The notes under the pieces are model-generated. The model did no database searches. It had not been told where the DNA came from and worked only from the letters and a program-made list of their open reading frames with translations. The position numbers and the translations under genes were made by a program. From Kribbella flavida DSM 17836 (lineage in GTDB: Bacteria; Actinomycetota; Actinomycetes; Propionibacteriales; Kribbellaceae), in assembly GCF_000024345.1 (NCBI RefSeq), contig NC_013729.1, positions 6,200,001 through 6,264,000 on the forward strand: a stretch of 64,000 nt of DNA, given 5' to 3'. How positions within the stretch are numbered: position 1 is the first letter of the stretch; every line of letters starts with the position of its first letter. This document shows positions 7,358 through 15,963 of the stretch, in pieces.

Positions 7358-8287
7358 ATGATTTCCCGAGCAGACCGATCCAGCCGAGCAGTGGAGGCTG
7401 CGGCGGCGGCCGCGCGTGAGCTGGGCCTGTCGGTCACCGAGCCGACTGTGCTGTACGACGTGTTCTCGGTCGTGGTGCACCTCAAACCGTCGCCAGTGGT
7501 GGCGCGCGTCCCCGTCGTACTGCCGGACGCGCTGCTCGACCTGGAGGTGGCCGGTCGGCGGCAGCAGCGCGAGTTGGACGTGGCGCAGTGGTTGTCCGAG
7601 CTGGACAAGCCGGTGGCCCGGCCGAGCCCGCTGGTCCCTCGGGAGCCGGTCCAGCGCGACGGCTTGTCGTTCACGTTCTGGGAGCTGGTCGAGCAGGACA
7701 CGTCCACCGAGCCGGACTACAGCCAGGGCACGGCCCGAGCTGCCGAGCTGCACGCAGTACTGGCTGACTACCCGGCTGAGCTGCCGTGGTTCGCGCCGGT
7801 GACGTCTGTGGTGCCGCAGGGACTCGAGCAGCTGAAGAACGACACGCCGATGCTGACTCCGGACGACGTGGGCCGGGTCCGGTCGGAGTGGGACGCCGTA
7901 GCGCCGCTGCTGATGACCCGGGAGGGCTGGGAGCAGGCGTTCCCTGGGTCGGTGGTCCAGCCGATCCACGGCGACGCGCCGTCGTACAACATCATCGCGA
8001 CCCCCGACGGCGTGCTGTGGTCGGACTTCGAGGACGTCAACCTCGGCCCGATCGAGTGGGACCTGGCCGGCTTCGGTCCGGAGCACGCGCGGATCTACAA
8101 CGAGGCCGCGGCCGCGCTGGGCCGGCCGGTCCTGGACGAGCGGGCCCAGGTCGCGATGGACCTCGCCCGGGCCTTCCAGCTGATCGTCTGCCTGCCGCTG
8201 GTCCCGCAACTGCCGGAGTTGGCCGACGGGCTGAAGCCGTTCGTGGAGAACTGGCGCACCATGCCCTTCGCGGGCGGCCTGGTCTGA
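7358..8287 (+). CDS. Aminoglycoside-phosphotransferase-fold kinase
   Basis: This 309-aa protein of the APH/choline-kinase superfamily carries the catalytic loop VVQPIHGDAPSYNII and the metal-binding SDFEDVNLGPIEWDLAGF. The N-terminal lobe (about 1-110) would bind ATP. The substrate may be a small molecule, and resistance cannot be inferred from this. The start ATG has the ribosome site CCAGGA seven bases upstream. It is followed by a strong convergent terminator. Confidence 0.82.
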   Translation: MISRADRSSRAVEAAAAAARELGLSVTEPTVLYDVFSVVVHLKPSPVVARVPVVLPDALLDLEVAGRRQQRELDVAQWLSELDKPVARPSPLVPREPVQRDGLSFTFWELVEQDTSTEPDYSQGTARAAELHAVLADYPAELPWFAPVTSVVPQGLEQLKNDTPMLTPDDVGRVRSEWDAVAPLLMTREGWEQAFPGSVVQPIHGDAPSYNIIATPDGVLWSDFEDVNLGPIEWDLAGFGPEHARIYNEAAAALGRPVLDERAQVAMDLARAFQLIVCLPLVPQLPELADGLKPFVENWRTMPFAGGLV

Positions 8288-8296
8288 CCGGACCGG

Positions 8297-8323
8297 GGGT
8301 CTCACCGACCGGCGGTGAGACCC
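8297..8323. terminator. Bidirectional terminator between convergent genes
   Basis: A perfect 11-bp stem, gggtctcaccg (8297-8307) and cggtgagaccc (8313-8323), with a 5-base loop lies between the phosphotransferase and penicillin-acylase genes, which converge here. Confidence 0.7.
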
Positions 8324-8330
8324 TGGCCGA

Positions 8331-10904
8331 TCACTCCGCAGGCTTGGTGAACGTCAGGGTGTGCTCACGCCTCGCCTCGACCGCACCCTTGGTGAAGGCC
8401 CACGGCAACGTCTCGCCCTTGACCCAGAGCTCCGTCTGGTCGGTGTAGTTGCCGCTGAAGGCGTGGCCGGAGACACCGGTCAGGTTGATCCAGCGGGACT
8501 TGTCGAAGTCGGACAGGTCGACCACCATCCGCATCGACGGCGTCGCGGTCACCGCGTAGCCCTTGGCCGCGTTCCAGCCGGTGGCGTTCACCACCGAGGA
8601 GCCGCCGCCCAGCTCGTACGGACCGCGGTTGAACAGCCGGTCCACCACGTCGACGTCACCGAGCGTCTGATGGGTCAGGGTCAGCTTGTGCAGCCGGCCC
8701 CACTGCCAGTTGGCGGGGTCGCGGGCCATCTTGGTGGTGATCTCCGCCCGGGCGTCGACCAGCGCCTCGCGCAGGATGTCGTCGCGGCTCTCCCGCTGCG
8801 GGGTGCGCAGGTTGTCCCACCAGACGCTGTTCGGCTGGGCGACCAGCGTGCGCACCACCTCGAACCAGCGCGAGCCGCCGTCCGGCCAGGCCGCCTCCGG
8901 CAGCTGGTCGTGGAAGGTCAGCGCGAGCAGGTTGCGCCAGACGATGTTGAAGTACGCCGCGGGGGCGGAGTCGGCCGGCTGGGTGAAGTCCCAGCCCTTC
9001 AGCGTGTCCTGGCCCTGCTTCTCGAACTCGTCCTCGATGCCGATCCGCAGCAGGTACGGCACCAGCAGCTCGGCGTTGCGGTTCTTGGTGTCCAGCTGGA
9101 TCGACGCCATCGCGTCCACGTTCAGCTTGCCGGCCGCCCGGATCCGCTCCAGGATCTGCTGGGACCGGTAGCCGTAGTCCCAGTCGTTGGTCAGGTCGTA
9201 CCGGTACGACGGCGGCACGACGGCCTGGTTGGCGGTCACGATCACGCCGTCGGCCGGGTCGAACTCGGTCGGCATCGCGGCGAACGGAATGGTGCCGGCC
9301 CACTCGTACTTCGGGTCCCAGCCGGGCACCGGCCAGTCGCCGGTACTGGCCCGCCGGACCGGGACCTTGCCGGGCGCCTGGTAGCCGATGTGGCCCTCGC
9401 GGTCGGCGTACACCAGGTTCTGCGAGGGGACGTCGAACAGGGTCGCGGCGGTCCGGAACGCGGTCCAGCTCTGCGCCTTGTTCATCGCGAAGATGGCGTC
9501 CGCAGTCCGGCCCGGGGTGAGCGCGGTCCAGCGCAGCGCGATCGCGTACGCCTCGGAGCTCTTGCCCTTGGCGGCGAGCTCGCCGGCCTCCCGGGCCTCG
9601 TCGGTGACGTCGGAGATGAGCGGGCCGTGCCGGGACTCCCGGACGGTGATCGTCTCGGGCTCCTTCTGGCCGGCGATCTTGAACGACTCGGTCCGGGAGC
9701 TCAGCGGCTCGACCTTGCCGTTGTAGAGCACGCCGTCGCCGGTCAGCCGCTCGAGGTAGAGGTCCATCACGTCGGGGTCCAGGTTGGTGAAGCCCCAGGA
9801 GATCGCGCTGTTGTGGCCGATCACCACGCCCGGCAGCCCGGAGAAGCTGAAGCCGGACACGTCGAACGGGCACTGCGGGCTGAACTTGCGGCAGTGCAGA
9901 CCGACCTGGGTCCAGATGCCCGGCATGGTGGCACCCAGGTGCGGGTCGTTCGCCAGCAGCGGCTTGCCGCTGTCGGTGTGCTCGCCGGAGACGACCCAGG
10001 AGTTCGAGCCGATGCCGTCACCGCTGCCGAGCAGCGTCGGCAGCGCCTTGACCACCTTGTCGACGCTGTCCAGCGACTTCAGCACATCCGGGGTCAGCAT
10101 CGCCCGGCCGGGCGCCTGGCTCTCGGCCGGCGTGGCGGTGAACTTGCCGCCCTCGACCCGCGCACCGGCCAGGATCGGCTCGTTGCGGTCGTACGGGTAG
10201 GCCGGGTAGAGCGTCTCGACGGTCTTCGCGGGCAGCGTCGCGGCCAGCTTGGTCCGGGTGATCTCGTCGTCCATGTTGCCGCGGCCGAGGTCCCAGGCCA
10301 TCGCCTTCAGCCAGGCCAGCGAGTCGGCCGCCGTCCACGGCGCCGGGCGGTAGTCGGTGCCCTTGAGCGACAGGACGGCGTACTCGAGGCTCAGGCCGGA
10401 GCCGGAGTGCTGGTCCAGGTAGCCGTTGACGCCGCGGGCGTAGTCCTCCAGGTACTGACGGGTGGCCGGGCTGAGCAGGCCCAGCTCCTTCTCGGCGACC
10501 CGGCGCCAGCCGAGCGTGCGGACGACCTTGTCGGTCTCCAGGGCGTCCCGGCCGAACAGCTCGGTCAGCCGGCCGGAGGTGACGTGCCGGCGGAAGTCCA
10601 TCTCGAAGAACCGGTCCTGCGCCGCCACGTAGCCCTGGGCGGCGAACAGGTCGGCCGGCCGGTCGGCGTAGATCTGGGGAATGCCGTTGGCGTCGCGGAC
10701 CACCTCCACGTCCGCGTCGAGCCCGGACAGCTCGATCGAGCCGTCGTAGGACGGGAAGGAGTGCCGGACCACGAAAATGCCGGTCCCTGCCACGACGAGC
10801 AGCAGGGTGGCCAACGCGATTCCGCTGATGACGAGTAACCGAAGCAGGCGACGCACGGACCAACCGTAGAGAATGCCGCCGCCCACCCCAAATGCTGGAA
10901 CCAC
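8331..10904 (-). CDS. Penicillin acylase family protein (peptidase S45, Ntn hydrolase)
   Basis: This 857-aa membrane-anchored precursor has a transmembrane/signal segment at about residues 20-45 (LLVISGIALATLLLVVAGTG). The alpha-chain region carries DANGIPQIYADRPADLFAAQ and QDRFFEMDFRR. The predicted autoproteolytic site and catalytic Ser300 lie in GIG-SNSWVVSGEHT. The beta-chain motifs are LLANDPHLG and GFTNLDPDVMDLY. Family members hydrolyse amide bonds of beta-lactams, acyl-homoserine lactones or other acyl amides; the substrate here is not determinable. GTG 10904 directly abuts AAGGAG, so the true start may be GTG 10856 (VRRLLRLL). It lies three bases after the preceding gene, so it is likely co-transcribed. 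Confidence 0.88.
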   Translation of the reverse strand: MVPAFGVGGGILYGWSVRRLLRLLVISGIALATLLLVVAGTGIFVVRHSFPSYDGSIELSGLDADVEVVRDANGIPQIYADRPADLFAAQGYVAAQDRFFEMDFRRHVTSGRLTELFGRDALETDKVVRTLGWRRVAEKELGLLSPATRQYLEDYARGVNGYLDQHSGSGLSLEYAVLSLKGTDYRPAPWTAADSLAWLKAMAWDLGRGNMDDEITRTKLAATLPAKTVETLYPAYPYDRNEPILAGARVEGGKFTATPAESQAPGRAMLTPDVLKSLDSVDKVVKALPTLLGSGDGIGSNSWVVSGEHTDSGKPLLANDPHLGATMPGIWTQVGLHCRKFSPQCPFDVSGFSFSGLPGVVIGHNSAISWGFTNLDPDVMDLYLERLTGDGVLYNGKVEPLSSRTESFKIAGQKEPETITVRESRHGPLISDVTDEAREAGELAAKGKSSEAYAIALRWTALTPGRTADAIFAMNKAQSWTAFRTAATLFDVPSQNLVYADREGHIGYQAPGKVPVRRASTGDWPVPGWDPKYEWAGTIPFAAMPTEFDPADGVIVTANQAVVPPSYRYDLTNDWDYGYRSQQILERIRAAGKLNVDAMASIQLDTKNRNAELLVPYLLRIGIEDEFEKQGQDTLKGWDFTQPADSAPAAYFNIVWRNLLALTFHDQLPEAAWPDGGSRWFEVVRTLVAQPNSVWWDNLRTPQRESRDDILREALVDARAEITTKMARDPANWQWGRLHKLTLTHQTLGDVDVVDRLFNRGPYELGGGSSVVNATGWNAAKGYAVTATPSMRMVVDLSDFDKSRWINLTGVSGHAFSGNYTDQTELWVKGETLPWAFTKGAVEARREHTLTFTKPAE

Positions 10905-10907
10905 TCC

Positions 10908-13223
10908 TTAACGCTCCGTACCCGGATCCGGGACCGAACTGCTGGGCTCGACCAGTGCGTACACCTCCACCGCGCCGGAGGTGAAGCGGTGCTGCGCGAG
11001 CCGCTTCAGCGCTGCTGACGGCCGGTCGAGGTTGGTGTCGAACACCAGCCAGCGGACGCCGTACTGCGTCCAGAGGTGATCCAGGTCCCGCTTGGCCGGC
11101 CGTTTGAACGCCCTGTCGTTGGCCTCCAGCAGCGGCTGGTCCCAGAACGGCCCGTTGATCGCGGCGTAGCTGTCCTGGCGGCTCTGGGCGGTCGGGGTGT
11201 ACGCCCAGCCCTCCACCAGGACCCGGCGCTCGGCGTACCCGGCGAGCCAGAAGTTGCGGGCGTCACACCTCTTCACGGTGTAGACCGGCGTGCAGTGGGA
11301 GTTCGTGGCGAGCCGGTCGCCGACGTCCGAGTGGTCACGGATGTACCTGGCCGCCTCCGCTCCCCCGGCCGGGACCTGCCGCCTGGTCTGCCGGCACTCC
11401 GGCCGATCCGGCCCGGCGACGCAGACGCGGTCGGCGAACGTGGTCACCACCGTCTCCGGGAGGTGGACGGCCGCCACGCCGAAGACCACCAGGACGCCGA
11501 GGCCGAGTGCTACCGCCCGCTCGCCGGTGCGCCTCAGGACGAGCGTGACCAGGGCGGCGACCAGGAACACGGTGGCCCACGGCCAGAGCACCTGGACGCT
11601 GACGGCGAGAATGCCTTGGCTGAGGCGCGGCTTGGTCGGTGTCAGCGCGGAGAGCACCTTGGCCAGCACCATGCCGGCGGCCAGCGCCAGGAGCACGCGA
11701 GGAACGAGCTGGCGCAGGCGCAGGCCGCCGAGAAGGAGCGTGAGCCCCCACACCGAGGCCGCGATGGCGATCGGGAAGGCTGCGCGGACGAAGTACAGCT
11801 GGCTGTAGCCGGGATGGCGGAAGACCGCGCCTGCCACCACGCCAACGAGCACGAAGCTGACCAGGAAGACGGCGTCGGGTGACTTCCAGCGGCGCTCCCG
11901 GAGGAAGCCCAGCATGCCGAGGCCGCCGAGCGCCCAGGAGACCAGCAGCGTGGTGCCCGTCGTACCCAGGACCGCAATGGCCGCCGGTTCGCCGTGGTAG
12001 CGGGAACCGAAGCCGACCTGCCCGGCCAGCGCGTGGAAGCTCTGCCCGGGTCCCCAGGCAACTCCGGATGAGCCTGCGCTGAACAGCACGGCCTGGGCGA
12101 AGACGAACGTCGCCAGCACTGTGAGCCCCAGTGCTACCGAGGCGCGATCCACTCGACGGGTCACTGCGAAGCGAGCGACCACGGCCAGGCCGACCGCGGC
12201 GACCAGCAAGGGCACGAACGAGGCCTTGGCGCCGGCGAGTGCTGCCAAGCCGACGACCAGGAGCACCCAGTGACTCCTCCTGGTGTCGCCGCGGAGTACG
12301 CAGACGATCAGCCAGACGACCGGGAACGCCAGCACGACGGCGAACGCGTGCGTGAGGCTGTACATCAGCACGCCGCTCGAGTACGCCGCTTGGCTGATCA
12401 GGTCGCGGCCGTTCCAGCCGTAGACGTCGAAGCTGGACACGGTCAGCAGCAGCCAGGCGGCCAGCGGGCCCGCCCAGGACTTGCGCGCCAGCCGAGTCGC
12501 CAAGGCCGCCACCGCGAGCACTGGGACCAGAGCCGCTGTGACCGGGATCAGGCGGCGGAGAAGGAGGTCCAGCTCGATCCCGGTCAGCCAGTTCGCCGCC
12601 GCGAGCTCGGCGTGCAGGAACCAGTGGTAACTGAGCGACTCCCCGATGACGAAGGGGATCTGACCGGGCATGTGGTGCTTCAGCTCGGCGGCGAGCGCCA
12701 ACTGGTACGGCAGGTCGCTGTACTGGAAGGCGGCGTCGGGGAAGGCGATGGGCTCGATCTGGAGCCCACTGCGCATGATCACCCAGAGGCCCAGCACCGC
12801 AGCGGCCGCGACACTCCAGGCCCACCACGCCGGCATCGGCGGCCGGCTACTCCGCCAGTGGGCGCGGAGGCTCCGCACCGCGACGAAGGCAACGACTGTC
12901 ACCACCGGCACGGCTACCGGCAGCAGCGGGAGCCCAATGGCCCGGCCGGGGATGTAGGTGAGGATCGACAGCGCGAAGCCGAGACCCGTGCCGAAGGCCA
13001 GGTCCGCCGGGAAGCCGTCCTGGTTTCCACGGCCCCACCGCCACAGCAGGACGCCTGGCAGCATGATGCCAAGTCCCAGGTAGACGCTGTAGAGCAGTAC
13101 GTCGCCCCATGGCGTCCCGAAGGCTCCGGTCAGGCCCGCAGCCCCGGCCCAGACCAGTGCTCCCGGCGCCATCCGGCTCGCCGACCGCGCACAACTTTTC
13201 AGTTCCCGCCCCAGTGGTCCCAC
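10908..13223 (-). CDS. Large polytopic membrane protein, GT-C-like
   Basis: This protein of 771 aa has about 12-14 hydrophobic segments across residues 30-590, then a roughly 180-residue soluble C-terminal domain containing two cysteine pairs (RVCVAGPDRPEC, HCTPVYTVKRCDARNFW). The layout, with loop DAAFQYSDLPYQLALAAEL between early helices, resembles GT-C glycosyltransferases that use polyprenyl-linked sugars. I cannot see the usual acidic motif clearly, so this is a fold guess. An alternative start is ATG 13172 (MAPGALVWAG). It is likely the first gene of an operon with the penicillin-acylase-like protein. Confidence 0.6.
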   Translation of the reverse strand: MGPLGRELKSCARSASRMAPGALVWAGAAGLTGAFGTPWGDVLLYSVYLGLGIMLPGVLLWRWGRGNQDGFPADLAFGTGLGFALSILTYIPGRAIGLPLLPVAVPVVTVVAFVAVRSLRAHWRSSRPPMPAWWAWSVAAAAVLGLWVIMRSGLQIEPIAFPDAAFQYSDLPYQLALAAELKHHMPGQIPFVIGESLSYHWFLHAELAAANWLTGIELDLLLRRLIPVTAALVPVLAVAALATRLARKSWAGPLAAWLLLTVSSFDVYGWNGRDLISQAAYSSGVLMYSLTHAFAVVLAFPVVWLIVCVLRGDTRRSHWVLLVVGLAALAGAKASFVPLLVAAVGLAVVARFAVTRRVDRASVALGLTVLATFVFAQAVLFSAGSSGVAWGPGQSFHALAGQVGFGSRYHGEPAAIAVLGTTGTTLLVSWALGGLGMLGFLRERRWKSPDAVFLVSFVLVGVVAGAVFRHPGYSQLYFVRAAFPIAIAASVWGLTLLLGGLRLRQLVPRVLLALAAGMVLAKVLSALTPTKPRLSQGILAVSVQVLWPWATVFLVAALVTLVLRRTGERAVALGLGVLVVFGVAAVHLPETVVTTFADRVCVAGPDRPECRQTRRQVPAGGAEAARYIRDHSDVGDRLATNSHCTPVYTVKRCDARNFWLAGYAERRVLVEGWAYTPTAQSRQDSYAAINGPFWDQPLLEANDRAFKRPAKRDLDHLWTQYGVRWLVFDTNLDRPSAALKRLAQHRFTSGAVEVYALVEPSSSVPDPGTER

Positions 13224-13351
13224 AGACTGAAGATGCTTCCTGGGGCCTGCCGGTTCGCTCGGTCCGCAGATCCGAGTTGGAATACTTCGCCGCTCTGCCG
13301 CATTATTAGCAGTCGAGTAGCAAGAGTGCCAGCGGCCTGAAGGGGAATGAC

Positions 13352-13708
13352 GTGCCGACGTACCAGTACCAGTGCACCGACTGCGGCGAAGCGCTCGAGG
13401 TCCGGCAGAGCTTCACCGACGACGCCCTGACCGTCTGCCCGAACTGCGACGGCACCCTGCGCAAGGTGTTCAACGCGGTGGGCGTCGTGTTCAAGGGCTC
13501 CGGGTTCTACCGCACCGACAGCCGCTCGTCGGGCAGCAGCACGGTCGGCGCGAAGTCCGACTCCTCGTCCACGTCCGCGTCGAGCTCGTCGTCCTCGGAC
13601 TCGTCCAAGTCGTCGTCCGCGGCCTCTTCCTCGTCGTCCTCGTCCTCGTCGTCATCCTCGTCCTCGTCCGGCTCCTCGGGCTCGGGGTCCTCCTCCAGCG
13701 CTGCCTGA
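13352..13708 (+). CDS. FmdB-family zinc-ribbon protein with serine-rich tail
   Basis: This protein of 118 aa has residues 1-45 as the FmdB zinc ribbon (MPTYQYQCTDCGEALEV... and VCPNCDGTLRKVF), with two CxxC pairs that would bind zinc, ending with the usual GVVFKGSGFYRTD. From about residue 57 to the end the sequence is almost entirely serine, with scattered D, K, A and G. The start GTG follows AAGGGG. The ribbon family is regulatory or structural with no established activity. The serine tract is the unusual element. Confidence 0.88.
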   Translation: MPTYQYQCTDCGEALEVRQSFTDDALTVCPNCDGTLRKVFNAVGVVFKGSGFYRTDSRSSGSSTVGAKSDSSSTSASSSSSSDSSKSSSAASSSSSSSSSSSSSSSGSSGSGSSSSAA

Positions 13709-13786
13709 TCCCCTTCCCGGGGGCGCTGTCCCCGGCCTGTGGACAACGGAAGCTGCTCGGCCGCGGAAACTCGTACTTTCCCTGGC

Positions 13787-14398
13787 ATGACGAACTCCTT
13801 CCTGCACGACCTGGTCCGCGCCGCCCGTTGGCACCGCCGGCTCCTCGCCGGCCTCTTCGCGGCCGCCGCCGTCTACTTCGCGCTGGTCGCGGTCTCGCCG
13901 CCACCGGCCGCCTCCACACCGGTCCTGGCCGCCGCCCGGGACCTGCCCGGCGGCCTCACCCCCGCCGCGGGCGACATCCGGACGCTGCGGCTACCGACCT
14001 CGACCGTCCCTGCGGGCGTCCTGCCACCAGGCACAGACCTGTCCCACCGGGTCCTGGCCACCGCCGTCCGGTCCGGCGAGCCGTTGACCGACGCCCGGTT
14101 CCTGACACCGACGGCGGTCCCACCCGGCCTGCTCGCCTATCCCCTCCGCTTGGACGACGCCGACATCGCAGCCCTGCTCCGCCCCGGCGACCGCATCGAC
14201 CTGTACGCCGCCTCGGCCACCGCCGACGCATCCGCGACGAGACTGGCCGAGGCGGTTCCGATCCTGGCCCTGCCCGCGCCGACCCGCAGTACCGGCGCTC
14301 TGGTCGTACTCGCCGCGTCGCCCGGTACCGCCGCCCGGCTGGCCCAGGCCTCGGCGAACACCCGACTGACCGTCGCGCTCACTCCCGACACGAGCTGA
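13787..14398 (+). CDS. SAF-domain membrane protein (CpaB/RcpC-like)
   Basis: This protein of about 203 aa has an N-terminal membrane anchor (LLAGLFAAAAVYFALVAVS) and a SAF domain (TPVLAAARDLPGGLTPAAGD ... VLATAVRSGEPLTDARF). It ends in a CpaB-like C-terminal region with LLRPGDRIDLYA. CpaB proteins assemble tight-adherence pili. No other pilus gene is nearby, and in actinobacteria this lone SAF gene commonly sits between fmdB and mscL. The start is ATG 13787, seven bases after a TACTTT -10 box (leaderless). Confidence 0.82.
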   Translation: MTNSFLHDLVRAARWHRRLLAGLFAAAAVYFALVAVSPPPAASTPVLAAARDLPGGLTPAAGDIRTLRLPTSTVPAGVLPPGTDLSHRVLATAVRSGEPLTDARFLTPTAVPPGLLAYPLRLDDADIAALLRPGDRIDLYAASATADASATRLAEAVPILALPAPTRSTGALVVLAASPGTAARLAQASANTRLTVALTPDTS

Positions 14399-14544
14399 CC
14401 CGGCCCTTTCACTGAGCGGACATCTGCGGCTACGATCCGCGATCGCCCGGCGCGCTCCCTCGCCTGCCCTCCGGCGGAGTCCTACCTTGTCCCGGTACAC
14501 ACCGCCGTGGGGCCGATGGGCCCTCTTCGTGGAGGCAGAAAGAG

Positions 14545-14952
14545 ATGCTCAAGGGCTTCAAGGAATTCCTGATGCGCGGCAACGTGCTGGACCTGGCGAT
14601 CGCCGTCGTGATCGGCACCGCTTTCGCGACCGTGGTGAAGACCGTGGTCGACAGCCTGGTCAACCCGCTGGTCGCCTCGCTGGGCGGTTCCAACGTGAAG
14701 GGCCTCGCCTGGACGATCGTCGAGGGCAACGAGAAGTCGACGATCGACTTCGCCGCGATCATCAACGCCTTCGTCGTCTTCTTCCTGACCGCGCTCGTCG
14801 TGTACTTCGTGCTGGTCGTGCCGATGAAGAAGATCCAGGACCGGCGCGCCGCGGCGGCCGCCGCGAAGGGCGAGGTGCCCGAGGCGGAGCCGCTGACCAT
14901 GGACCAGCAACTGCTGGTCGAGATCCGCGACTCGCTGCGCGCCCGCCAGTAG
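14545..14952 (+). CDS. mscL: Large-conductance mechanosensitive channel MscL
   Basis: This 135-aa emergency osmotic-release channel has the N-terminal amphipathic helix MLKGFKEFLMRGNVLDLAIA and TM1 VVIGTAFATVVKTVVDSLV. TM2 is AFVVFFLTALVVYFVLVVP, and the C-terminal helix ends MDQQLLVEIRDSL. The periplasmic loop is typical in length. A ribosome site (GGAGG, with AAAGAG closer) precedes the ATG. Confidence 0.96.
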   Translation: MLKGFKEFLMRGNVLDLAIAVVIGTAFATVVKTVVDSLVNPLVASLGGSNVKGLAWTIVEGNEKSTIDFAAIINAFVVFFLTALVVYFVLVVPMKKIQDRRAAAAAAKGEVPEAEPLTMDQQLLVEIRDSLRARQ

Positions 14953-15071
14953 GAGTCCGGGCCAGCGCTCTTGGCAGGCCCTGCCCGAGCGTCCGGGCAG
15001 GGCGGCCGGCGGCGTCTCTGCCCGGGGGGCGAGCCGTCCGACCGGGGTTCGGGTGGGGTGGCGAGGCGGTG

Positions 15072-15551
15072 TCAGCCGGGCTTCGGGTACTGCATCCAGG
15101 TGTAGGGCAGCGGCTGGTCCTTGTTCCACTCGTCGGCCAGCTCGGCCGGCACCAGCTCGAACCCGACCCGGCGATAGGTCCGAAGCGCCGGCACGTTGTC
15201 CGGCCGCACCCGCAGGAACACGTCCGCGTAGCCCGCGTCCAGCGCCGGTCCCAGCAACGCTCGCACGAACGCCGTACCGATCCCCCGGCCGCGCGCCTCC
15301 GGCCGAACGATGACCCGGGCTACCTCGACCTCGTCCTCCTCGTCGTCCAGCCACAGCTCGGCGTAGCCGACCGCCGCGCCGTTCACGTAGTACAGGTAGG
15401 CCTCGACGTCGTCGGCCTCGTTCCGCCAGTTCTGCCGCAGCTCGACCGGAAACGGGAACTCGTTCCGCCCCGACAGCAGCGCGACCTCCTGCGCCGACGT
15501 CGCCCAGCCCGCGACCACCGCCTGGTCACCGTCGAACCCCCGCAGCTCCAT
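15072..15551 (-). CDS. GNAT family N-acetyltransferase
   Basis: This protein of 159 aa has the acetyl-CoA motif VARVIVRPEARGRGIGTAFVRALL followed by RPDNVPALRTYRRVGFEL. The start is taken at ATG 15551, which has GAGGGAGGG suitably upstream; an extension to 15584 is possible but has no better ribosome site. Substrate unknown. Confidence 0.87.
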   Translation of the reverse strand: MELRGFDGDQAVVAGWATSAQEVALLSGRNEFPFPVELRQNWRNEADDVEAYLYYVNGAAVGYAELWLDDEEDEVEVARVIVRPEARGRGIGTAFVRALLGPALDAGYADVFLRVRPDNVPALRTYRRVGFELVPAELADEWNKDQPLPYTWMQYPKPG

Positions 15552-15659
15552 CAGCCGCCCTCCCTCGCCCGTCACCCCAAGCATCCACCCACTGCGCCCT
15601 TCGCAGCGCGCGATTTGCGGACGACAGGCGGTTTCCGCGCACTCGGAGTGTGAAACGGC

Positions 15660-15810
15660 AAGGTCAGCCGGGGTGCGGCGAGGGGTCAGCGGGTGCGGCG
15701 CGTCGCCCGGGGGCGGCGCGTCGACCGGAGGGCGGCGCGTCGACGCCGTGCGGCGCGTCAGCCGCGGTGCGGCGCGTCAGCCGCGGTGCGGCGCGTCAGC
15801 CGTGGTGCGG
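15660..15810 (-). repeat. Degenerate tandem repeat derived from the 3' end of the adjacent gene
   Basis: On the minus strand about eight head-to-tail units of 17-20 nt run from 15810 to 15660. The best-conserved form is CCGCACCGCGGCTGACGCG; the first three units are nearly identical and later ones decay. Unit 1 is the last codons plus TGA of the 46-aa gene at 15796-15936, so the array duplicates a gene end including its stop codon. Confidence 0.8.
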
Positions 15811-15936
15811 CGGGACCTCGCGCAGGATGCGGTCGTCGTCGTCGCTGCCGTTGTCGCGCTCGCCCCAGGTGCGGGCGTCGTCGTCCCGGGTCTGCTCGGG
15901 GAACAGCGGCTCGTCGTCCTCGTACGGGCTGGTCAT
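15796..15936 (-). CDS. Small acidic protein, 46 aa
   Basis: ATG 15936 to TGA 15796 encodes MTSPYEDDEPLFPEQTRDDD..., ending DRILREVPPHHG, with about a third of residues acidic. A -10-like TAACCT lies seven bases before the ATG, consistent with leaderless expression. It resembles short conserved acidic proteins of actinobacteria ending in a PPHH motif, but I do not know a function. Its stop-codon region seeds the downstream tandem repeat. The evidence for expression is the promoter and the non-random composition. Confidence 0.6.
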   Translation of the reverse strand: MTSPYEDDEPLFPEQTRDDDARTWGERDNGSDDDDRILREVPPHHG

Positions 15937-15963
15937 GCCGTCCAGGTTACGGGAGGGGCGACG

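Noticed and set aside
8361..10838. 825-codon plus-strand frame opposite the penicillin-acylase gene
   Set aside because: It is antisense to a protein with clear catalytic motifs and lacks any recognisable domain; a typical high-GC shadow.
15650..15810. Repeat array considered as a CRISPR
   Set aside because: The units are contiguous without spacers, 17-20 bp, and decay with distance from a gene end; no cas genes nearby.
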